A DNA stretch of 27,402 nucleotides from Candidatus Woykebacteria bacterium RIFCSPLOWO2_01_FULL_43_14 (GTDB lineage: Bacteria; Patescibacteriota; Microgenomatia; Woykebacterales; 2-01-FULL-43-14), in the NCBI GenBank assembly GCA_001816835.1, contig MHDB01000028.1:1-27402 (forward strand), in the 5' to 3' direction. Every line of letters begins with the position of its first letter. The stretch's first letter is position 1. This document shows, piece after piece, positions 21,703-27,402 of this stretch. Both the position numbers and the translations under genes were made by a program. The notes under the pieces are model-generated. The model worked only from the letters and a program-made list of their open reading frames with translations. It ran no database searches and had not been told where the DNA came from.

Positions 21703-21731
21703 TTGACTTTTAGAGGCAGTATCGCTAAACT
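21703..21731 (+). promoter_or_regulatory. promoter of the first paralogous membrane gene
   Basis: TTGACT (21703-21708), 17-base spacer, TAAACT (21726-21731). The ATG at 21732 touches the -10 box, so it cannot be the start; the ATG at 21753 is used. The promoter is back to back with that of the tRNA transcript. Confidence 0.75.
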
Positions 21732-21752
21732 ATGGGGCGAGAAAGGGGTCCG

Positions 21753-22628
21753 ATGGTTACAGCAATAGCTCAGAAGAGGGTCGGCTTATGGCCAACCCTG
21801 CTTAACTTTCTGAAATCCTGGATAATACCAGCGCTGCTTTGTGGTGGTCTGTTTCTATACTTCGTAGCTGCACCTATCAAAACTTACAACCCTCACGCCT
21901 ATTTTGGATTGGTGGGAGCTATCCTGTGCCTGATTTTGATCTTGGGTCTCGACTTTTCTATTCAAGCATGGGTAAAAAAACGGGCTGATGCTTATGAATA
22001 CTGGACTAGGATGGCTATTAATATAATGGAGAAAGAGGGATACCCTCGGGTTGTTCGGCTCCATTTGTACTTAAAAGAGGAAATCACCACTACGAGGCTA
22101 CTATGGATGTACGTTCTGCCGGCCTTATGTGTTGCGGCTTTCTCGACTTGGTTTTATGTGGCTAATTTGGGGTCCACTTGGGTTGTCAATGGGGAGACCT
22201 CCTTAAGTCGGTCGGTCATGATCGCGGAACCTTTTGGAAATAAGATTCAAGGGTTTAACAATGATCAGTCTCACATATTCTCAGTGGGGGGTGTAACCCA
22301 AGATGGGGTTCGAGTTAGTGCCACTCTTAAGGCGATTCTTAGAATTACTGATGAGGAGAAGGACTTAATTGGGTTTGCCCGAAATGTCAGAGGTAACCCT
22401 AACGAGGAATTAAGCGCCCACCTCAGTGCAGCCTTTAATCGGGAATTTGCTGGCTATGTTTCTACTGTGAGACATACGGAGCTCTCTTTGTTAGCTCTGG
22501 AATATGGGGCAGTAAGGAACTTAACTGATGAGGCTTTGAGAGGTCTGGCGGTAAAGTGGGATGGGGAAGTGGTAATAACCAATACCCACCCCACACTTAA
22601 ACAAACTCGTCTTGGTGTATCTGGGTAG
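21753..22628 (+). CDS. membrane protein with SPFH-like outer domain, paralog 1
   Basis: This 291-residue protein has three hydrophobic helices in its first half (about residues 17-40, 47-68, 112-135) followed by a soluble domain. That domain contains SVGGVTQDGVRVSATLKAILRI and an alpha-helical segment, recalling the SPFH/band 7 pattern in which a TKDGV strand precedes an alternating beta strand. The match is by pattern only. The next gene (22727-23599) has the same layout and shared motifs such as DEALRGLAVKWDG versus NDALRKFGVVWDG and THPT versus LHPT, so they are paralogs. AGGGG precedes the ATG at 21753. Its terminator hairpin is identical to the one after the next gene. Confidence 0.68.
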   Translation: MVTAIAQKRVGLWPTLLNFLKSWIIPALLCGGLFLYFVAAPIKTYNPHAYFGLVGAILCLILILGLDFSIQAWVKKRADAYEYWTRMAINIMEKEGYPRVVRLHLYLKEEITTTRLLWMYVLPALCVAAFSTWFYVANLGSTWVVNGETSLSRSVMIAEPFGNKIQGFNNDQSHIFSVGGVTQDGVRVSATLKAILRITDEEKDLIGFARNVRGNPNEELSAHLSAAFNREFAGYVSTVRHTELSLLALEYGAVRNLTDEALRGLAVKWDGEVVITNTHPTLKQTRLGVSG

Positions 22629-22649
22629 TCTTTTGACTACCCTTTCTTA
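22623..22649 (+). terminator. terminator after paralog 1
   Basis: GGGTAGTC (22623-22630), TTTT, GACTACCC (22635-22642), then TTTCTTATT. The stop codon lies in the 5' arm. Confidence 0.85.
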
Positions 22650-22654
22650 TTGGT

Positions 22655-22683
22655 TTGACTTTTAGTGAGGTATTCTATATACT
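22655..22683 (+). promoter_or_regulatory. promoter of paralog 2
   Basis: TTGACT (22655-22660), 17-base spacer, TATACT (22678-22683). It shares TTGACTTTTAG and ACTATGGGGC with the paralog 1 promoter. The leader has a hairpin AGAGTA/TACTCT (22693-22714) just before the Shine-Dalgarno GAGAGGGAG. Confidence 0.78.
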
Positions 22684-22726
22684 ATGGGGCTGAGAGTATT
22701 GGGATCCGTACTCTGAGAGGGAGACA

Positions 22727-23599
22727 ATGATAGCAACAGCCTATCAACCAGAAGTGTCCAGCAAAAGAACCTCTTTTTTGGGTAGATTACTTTGGTTGGC
22801 GAAATCACCATTTGGTGCTTTTGTCGCTCTTACAACGGCCATCGCTTTTGTGATTACGTGCAGAGCTTACTACCAAAACGAAATCATAGAGCAAGGATTT
22901 TTGGTTGGAGTCGTTATCTGGGTTCTATGGGTACTTGTTGGAGTCATTGGAATCCGCATGCTTTTCTTTCTGATTGACGTTGTATTTCTGGGGAAGGACG
23001 GGGTTGAATCTTGGAATACCCGTTTTGCGGAGGAAGACGATTCAAGGGAGCGAGGGCATTTTCCTCCTCTTTGGGATTTGATGATCATCTTTAGCCCACT
23101 CTGGATCGTAACGATTGTCTCTTGCTTTATTTTCGCGACTCCGGTCTCAGGCAAAACTTGGGTTATTGGTGAGAGATCAACTGGTTACGATGGATGGGTG
23201 GCTGCCATTCCTTTTGTTCAGCCTATCAAGGGAATTAAGCTCAACCAAACAGTGACTTACAAGGTGAGCGGGATTACCAAGGATGGTGTCCAGGTACTGG
23301 CAACAGTTTCAGGTGAGTTTGCGCTACATCCTGACTACCAGGTAGTTCTTAACTTTGCCCGACGTTATGAAAGCCCAGACGAGGCTATCCGGAGCTTTCT
23401 TGGCGACAGTTTTAACGAAGGGTTTGTGACTTATGTTGCTACCAAGACTCGGTCGGAGCTTACAGACCTTCTGGGTCTAGAGGCTGGTACTATACAAGGA
23501 CTTAATAATGATGCGCTAAGGAAATTTGGTGTGGTTTGGGACGGACCGTTTAAGATATCTGATCTGCACCCGACTTTCGCTTTGGACAGGTTTTTGTAG
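22727..23599 (+). CDS. membrane protein with SPFH-like outer domain, paralog 2
   Basis: This 290-residue protein has three hydrophobic helices (about residues 26-47, 60-88, 124-145) and then a soluble domain. VSGITKDGVQVLATVSGEF leads it and LNFARRYESPDEAIRSFLGDSFNEGF forms the helical part, a pattern like SPFH/band 7 proteins. Homology to the preceding gene is visible along the second half. SPFH proteins scaffold membrane microdomains; applying that here is inference. The ATG is backed by GAGAGGGAG. The stop codon is shared with the start of its terminator hairpin. Confidence 0.68.
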   Translation: MIATAYQPEVSSKRTSFLGRLLWLAKSPFGAFVALTTAIAFVITCRAYYQNEIIEQGFLVGVVIWVLWVLVGVIGIRMLFFLIDVVFLGKDGVESWNTRFAEEDDSRERGHFPPLWDLMIIFSPLWIVTIVSCFIFATPVSGKTWVIGERSTGYDGWVAAIPFVQPIKGIKLNQTVTYKVSGITKDGVQVLATVSGEFALHPDYQVVLNFARRYESPDEAIRSFLGDSFNEGFVTYVATKTRSELTDLLGLEAGTIQGLNNDALRKFGVVWDGPFKISDLHPTFALDRFL

Positions 23600-23629
23600 G
23601 GTAGTCTTTTGACTACCCTTCTCTTTTTC
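23599..23629 (+). terminator. terminator after paralog 2
   Basis: GGGTAGTC (23599-23606), TTTT, GACTACCC (23611-23618), then TTCTCTTTTTC. Stem and loop are identical to the terminator at 22623-22642. Confidence 0.88.
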
Positions 23630-23634
23630 AGTGA

Positions 23635-23663
23635 TTGTATTGTTTAATTCTCTATTGTAAGAT
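23635..23663 (+). promoter_or_regulatory. promoter of the 23670 gene, leaderless
   Basis: TTGTAT (23635-23640), 17-base spacer, TAAGAT (23658-23663). The ATG at 23670 is at the predicted transcript start. Confidence 0.6.
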
Positions 23664-23669
23664 TTAAGT

Positions 23670-24362
23670 ATGGATCCTGCCAGAAAGCTGCTCATTTTCA
23701 TTGGAAAAAGTTTTGGTGCTGGCTTTATTGGCGTTATCGGGGCAGTTTCCTCACTAATACTCTTTGGTTCTATCTTCTCCTTGATGTTCCCTTCAGTTCT
23801 ACCTGCTTCCCTGGAACTTTCTAATCAACCTTTCTCTAGTGAAACCCTGCTGCCTTTTTCCGATGAGTCTGCTAATCCTGAGCCACAAGTTTTTTACCCG
23901 GTAGGTGAAGCATTCACTTATTCCTCAAGTGTCTACGACTCAGTAAGTGGTGTGTGGGAACCTGTTACTTGGGAGATAACTGCAAAATTGGAAAAACCTG
24001 CAAGCTACACCTATACAACATACAATAGCGATGAAACCAAAGAGGAAAAAGAGTATAAATCTAAGAACGGAAGTTACTATGTAGTAATTATCGAGGCGGT
24101 CAATAAGGGTAACGAGCAGCAAAGTCTAGATCAGTACTTTAGAAGTTTTGGTTTGATTACTATTGACGGGAAAAAATACTCCGCTACCGAGTACGAGTTA
24201 GTAAACTTTTACCAAAATAAACTTGGGACAAATTATTATTCGTCCGTGGACATTAATCCTGATCAAAAAGCCACCTATATCATGGGTTTTGACGTGCCTG
24301 TCCAAAATTACAACTTCTGTAAATCCTCTACAGAGGGTTTGTGTATCGTTGGTATTGAATAA
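23670..24362 (+). CDS. membrane-anchored protein with DUF4352-like domain
   Basis: This 230-residue protein has one N-terminal membrane helix (about residues 14-40), a Ser/Pro-rich linker and an outer beta domain. KNGSYYVVIIEAVNKGNEQQSL followed by a strand-rich stretch and YIMGFDVPVQNYNF recall the immunoglobulin-like DUF4352 (telokin-like) domains of exported Gram-positive proteins. The likeness is weak. The stop codon lies only six bases from the stop of the convergent FemAB gene, with no obvious terminator between. The function is unknown. Confidence 0.62.
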   Translation: MDPARKLLIFIGKSFGAGFIGVIGAVSSLILFGSIFSLMFPSVLPASLELSNQPFSSETLLPFSDESANPEPQVFYPVGEAFTYSSSVYDSVSGVWEPVTWEITAKLEKPASYTYTTYNSDETKEEKEYKSKNGSYYVVIIEAVNKGNEQQSLDQYFRSFGLITIDGKKYSATEYELVNFYQNKLGTNYYSSVDINPDQKATYIMGFDVPVQNYNFCKSSTEGLCIVGIE

Positions 24363-24368
24363 CAGGAA

Positions 24369-25376
24369 CTATAAACCACGTTGTGCTTTACGCAGTTTTT
24401 CGATCCCGTAGGTTAGCCAGTATTTAGGTGATAAGATCATATCTTGGGCGTGAATATATTCCTCACTAAACCCCCCAAAACCTTGCTTAAACATCGTTAA
24501 CCCTGCCCAGGGATGGTTGGGATTACTTTCTGGAGAGATGCCCCAGAAATTATAATATCTACACCCGCGTCTTTTCGCTTCTTTAATTGCTTCCCACTGA
24601 GAAAGGTACGTAACTGGAACTTTGCTGTTTATGGAGGCACCATGATGGTAGAACCCAGAACCGTTAGTGTATATGACCATAGAGGCTGAAAGTATCTCCG
24701 GCCCAAGCTTACCAAAGAAAAACAATGCCTGATTACCTTGACTAAAAGCTTCAAACTCTTTTTGAATGTACTCTTTAGAAAAAGGCACAAAATTGTGTCT
24801 ACCAACTGTTTTTAGATATATAGAGTAAAAATCATCAATCAAACTCAGATTTGAACAAGATATTACCTCAACTCCTTCTGAGATAGCCTTACGGATAGAG
24901 TAACGGGTGGTCTTGCGCATATTGGCTAAGAGTTCCTCTTCTGAAGGAGTTACGTCGAGCATCCAGACCAGTTCTGAGTGCATATGAATTGGCGCGTCTC
25001 GGAAACCTAGGTTTTTAAATAGCTTCTGATTCTCCTCTGTTAGGATATTAAGTGGGCTGAACCTGATAAATGAGACATTCTCACTCTTCCCGAGATTTTT
25101 TAAGTAGTCTGTTAGCACACTTAGAGAATTTGGAGAGGTATTTGTCGATATCGGGCCGTGAGGACAAAAAAGAAATGAGCCGCGTCTAGCTTCAACTTTG
25201 ATAATTAAGGCGACTTCTAGTAGGGTATTATTCTCAAAGAGACCTAACCGCCAAATCTTATTACCAGAGTTAAGATTGAACTGGCCCCAGTTCCAACTTT
25301 GAAGGAAAGTGTGGGGTTGGAGTTTGTTTACAAAACTATCCCAAATTTCTTTCGACTCAATAACTTCAACAGTCAT
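24369..25376 (-). CDS. FemAB-family peptidyltransferase-like protein
   Basis: This 335-residue protein has the double GNAT-like fold of FemABX proteins. The blocks are HTFLQSWNWGQFNL at the N-terminus, LFCPHGPIS, MRKTTRYSIRKAISEGVEV (the family's central helix) and a C-terminal YNFWGISPESNPNHPWAGLTMFKQGFGG. Such enzymes add amino acids from aminoacyl-tRNA to peptidoglycan precursors or other surface molecules. It overlaps the DegT-type gene by 11 bases and is the last gene of the operon. The acceptor is not known; a wall cross-bridge or a surface polymer would fit. Confidence 0.88.
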   Translation of the reverse strand: MTVEVIESKEIWDSFVNKLQPHTFLQSWNWGQFNLNSGNKIWRLGLFENNTLLEVALIIKVEARRGSFLFCPHGPISTNTSPNSLSVLTDYLKNLGKSENVSFIRFSPLNILTEENQKLFKNLGFRDAPIHMHSELVWMLDVTPSEEELLANMRKTTRYSIRKAISEGVEVISCSNLSLIDDFYSIYLKTVGRHNFVPFSKEYIQKEFEAFSQGNQALFFFGKLGPEILSASMVIYTNGSGFYHHGASINSKVPVTYLSQWEAIKEAKRRGCRYYNFWGISPESNPNHPWAGLTMFKQGFGGFSEEYIHAQDMILSPKYWLTYGIEKLRKAQRGL

Positions 25377-26601
25377 TTAAGAACCTCACAATCTCTCGGG
25401 CGTTTTTTTCCGAGATACCGATATGGGTGGGGAGATTTAGAGACTGTTTAGATGTATTTTCAGCTTTTGGGCAACTACTGGGGTCATAGCCTAAAATTTT
25501 ATAATCTACCCCGTTCGGCGCGATGGCTGTAGTGTACCAGTCACCTAGAACGATTCCTAGCTGATTGGCTTTCGTGCGTATTTCCTCTGCCTTAGGAGTT
25601 AGAATGGTGTATCGTAGAAAGATGTTTTTTGAGTCGCCCAGTGTTTTAGTGATTTTATACTTGGTTAGATCCAAATTTTCTTCGTAGATATTCGCAATTA
25701 TACTTCGGTGGTTATTAAAACTCTCGAGTTTTTGAAACTGATGGAAAGCTAGCTCGCACAAAGCATTGGGCATTTTATGCAATACAAAGTTAGGTTTACC
25801 GCCTACCTTTTCTTCTGGGTAAACTGAGCGCGAAATAATCCCGGCCTTCAGGGATAGACTAAAAAGAGCTTTACCAAAATTGAAAAAATTATAACTCGGT
25901 TTGGTAAGGGTACTTACTAATACGTGGTTAAGCTGTTGAGCTACCCAGGACACGCTTGGATAAGGAGCGTCCTTGTAAATTCTAGCCAAGTTGGCCGCCA
26001 CGCCTCTGTTATTAGTCGCCACAACCCCTCCGAAAACGCTTGAGATGACCTTATCCCTGCCTGTGCTGAAAAAGGCCGCGTCTCCAAACGAACCGATCTT
26101 GCGTCCCTGAAACTCTGACCCCAGGGCGTGTGCGCAGTCCTCAATAATAAAAAGCTTGTGCTGACGGGCGATTTTCAGGAGCTCTTCAAGATCGGCGGGG
26201 TTGCCAAAGGTGTGCTGGATAATCAGAACTTTGGAATGAGAGGTAATTTTTCTTTTCAGATCTTTAGGATCCATATTTAGGGTTTCAGTATTGATATCAA
26301 TATAAACTGGCTTGGCCCCTGACCAGAGAATTGGGTCTGGGACCGCAACACAGGTGTAAGCTTGAAGCAAGACCTGGTCCTCTGATTTAAGACCTAGACT
26401 AAGAAGGAGGCTATAAAGACAGCTGCGTCCGCTTTCAAACAAGAAAACGTTTTCTACCCCCAGCCAATTACGAAATGCGCTCCGAAACTTTTCTTGGGAA
26501 GGGCCTTGTAACCAACTGAAAGGGTTGCCAAGCACTTTTAGAGACTTAAGGACGTCGTCGGACTGGGTATTGGGGGATAGGGAGGTGATTATACTTCTCA
26601 T
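25366..26601 (-). CDS. DegT/DnrJ/EryC1-type PLP aminotransferase
   Basis: This 411-residue member of the sugar aminotransferase family likely makes an amino sugar for a surface glycan. ESGRSCLYSLLLSLGL is the cofactor phosphate-binding region, EDCAHALGS (residues 154-162) is the PLP-ring aspartate block, and K184 in FFSTGRDKVISSVFGG is the Schiff-base lysine. The common FSFHxxK motif reads STGRDK, a departure that may affect specificity. The start overlaps the stop codon of the upstream transglutaminase-like gene (ATGA). Its product and the FemAB protein probably act in one surface pathway; this is inference from the operon. Confidence 0.85.
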   Translation of the reverse strand: MRSIITSLSPNTQSDDVLKSLKVLGNPFSWLQGPSQEKFRSAFRNWLGVENVFLFESGRSCLYSLLLSLGLKSEDQVLLQAYTCVAVPDPILWSGAKPVYIDINTETLNMDPKDLKRKITSHSKVLIIQHTFGNPADLEELLKIARQHKLFIIEDCAHALGSEFQGRKIGSFGDAAFFSTGRDKVISSVFGGVVATNNRGVAANLARIYKDAPYPSVSWVAQQLNHVLVSTLTKPSYNFFNFGKALFSLSLKAGIISRSVYPEEKVGGKPNFVLHKMPNALCELAFHQFQKLESFNNHRSIIANIYEENLDLTKYKITKTLGDSKNIFLRYTILTPKAEEIRTKANQLGIVLGDWYTTAIAPNGVDYKILGYDPSSCPKAENTSKQSLNLPTHIGISEKNAREIVRFLNDC

Positions 26602-27402
26602 CGCGTTTGAAACTCAGATATTACTTCAATAGCACTATTACTTGGGAAAAGTAGGGGGTTTTGAAGAATACCCACGACTTGATCACTGCCGTCGATGCTT
26701 AAACAGAGCTTTTCCCCAAGGGACAGGGCAATCCTATCGTTGCCAATTTTAAAAAGTCGGCCGGATTTTTTGCTCCTACCGTGTTTGCGAAGATACTCAA
26801 TTGAAGGATCAGCGCCTACCCAGTGGTTATCAGGAAGTTGAATTAATACCCAAGCATGCATGTTGTTAGGGGTGTATCCTGCCCAGAATCCTGAGACGAT
26901 AGTGCAAGGTATTCCTGCTGCTCGACACAGGGAACATAACAGAACATCAAATCCCCCACAATCAACCTTATCTTTAATCAGGACATCTTCAAGTTTGTAT
27001 AGTCCTGTTATAGGGTCCCCGTAACTAAGCTGACTTACAACGTAAGCGTTAAGTTTTTGAATTACCTTGATTAAGGCCGATTCCCCTTGAGTGATAGTTC
27101 CTAAGAGCGTTTTTATTTGGGGGTGATTAGGGTTGATGTACTCGTTAGACTCTAAATAGACGGGATCAATTTTTTGGTAGTCGGTAATCAGAAAATCAGG
27201 ATTGATATTGAGAGAAGGGTAAGAAACTTGTGCGGAAAAGCTTAATGAGTAAGTTTTAGTTTCATTAGCACCTAGTTCGACTTCCCACCAAATGTAGTGG
27301 TTACCATACTTAGGTTCTACCCCTTGTGTGTAATTTTCAGGAGATATCTCGAAAACAGGATCAATTTTTTGATAACTAAGGTTGGGGGGAATAGGAATTA
27401 CC
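26598..27402 (-). CDS. transglutaminase-like domain protein, partial at the right edge
   Basis: The frame is open to the window's edge, so the N-terminus is missing; about 267 residues are visible. They hold a classical transglutaminase-like triad: Cys in KVDCGGFDVLLC (near 26960), His in NNMHAWVLIQL (near 26860) and Asp in WVGADPSIEYL. Before this core lies a beta-rich region typical of exported proteins of this superfamily, which may act as proteases, amidases or cross-linking enzymes. The start at 26861 is only an internal methionine. It heads the visible part of an operon with the DegT-type and FemAB-type genes, implying a surface role. Confidence 0.85.
   Translation of the reverse strand, partial: VIPIPPNLSYQKIDPVFEISPENYTQGVEPKYGNHYIWWEVELGANETKTYSLSFSAQVSYPSLNINPDFLITDYQKIDPVYLESNEYINPNHPQIKTLLGTITQGESALIKVIQKLNAYVVSQLSYGDPITGLYKLEDVLIKDKVDCGGFDVLLCSLCRAAGIPCTIVSGFWAGYTPNNMHAWVLIQLPDNHWVGADPSIEYLRKHGRSKKSGRLFKIGNDRIALSLGEKLCLSIDGSDQVVGILQNPLLFPSNSAIEVISEFQTR

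Noticed and set aside
26598..26861. Small separate gene of 87 residues
   Set aside because: The frame continues without a stop to the window edge and carries the transglutaminase Cys upstream, so this is only its C-terminal part.

Overview
The window looks like a chromosomal segment from a small-genome bacterium, most likely a member of the Candidate Phyla Radiation (Patescibacteria; a Microgenomates- or Katanobacteria-type lineage is a guess). The grounds are short proteins, tight gene packing, reading frames that overlap by a few bases, many single-pass or multi-pass membrane proteins of no clear family, and several genes whose -10 box lies only 6 to 9 bases before the start codon, which implies leaderless mRNA. 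GC is moderate, by eye. The assignment is inference; no ribosomal gene is present to fix it.

Layout. Bases 1-734 hold the end of a GH130 glycoside phosphorylase. A REP-like palindrome follows, then a sigma70 promoter and a T-box leader controlling a lone glutamate 5-kinase (proB) without a PUA domain. A bidirectional terminator separates it from a minus-strand pair (GT-C type glycosyltransferase plus a single-pass membrane protein). Bases 4409-9389 carry a P2A calcium-type ATPase, a polytopic membrane protein, a YkuK/DUF458 protein and a double GNAT protein. Bases 9472-12364 carry two small single-pass proteins, an Fe/Mn superoxide dismutase and an exported beta-propeller-like protein. A REP-associated tyrosine transposase lies between two further REP palindromes (12376-13150). 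A ferric-reductase-like heme protein and a cupredoxin lipoprotein diverge from one palindromic promoter.

Bases 14373-19639 form a complete SUF iron-sulfur operon: sufC, sufB, sufD, a Rieske ferredoxin, sufS, sufU, a DUF1858 protein and a small 3Fe-4S-type ferredoxin. Two CAP-domain proteins follow, the first fused to a CvpA-like membrane domain. Next comes a tRNA-Ile gene with a UAU anticodon on the minus strand. Its transcribed leader holds a second copy of the 5' part of the tRNA, split in the D-loop by two tandem 70-base modules. These modules keep the same secondary structure while changing paired bases together. Two paralogous membrane proteins follow, each with the same kind of promoter and an identical terminator hairpin, then a lipoprotein-like or anchored hypothetical protein. 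The right end is a minus-strand operon of transglutaminase-like, DegT-type aminotransferase and FemAB-type proteins.

Taken together the genes point to cell-surface polymer work (GH130, GT-C, FemAB, transglutaminase, CAP), iron-sulfur assembly and oxygen or redox defence (SUF, SOD, ferredoxins, cupredoxin, heme membrane protein). The strongest candidate for something undescribed is the covarying tandem RNA element in the tRNA-Ile leader at 21445-21650.
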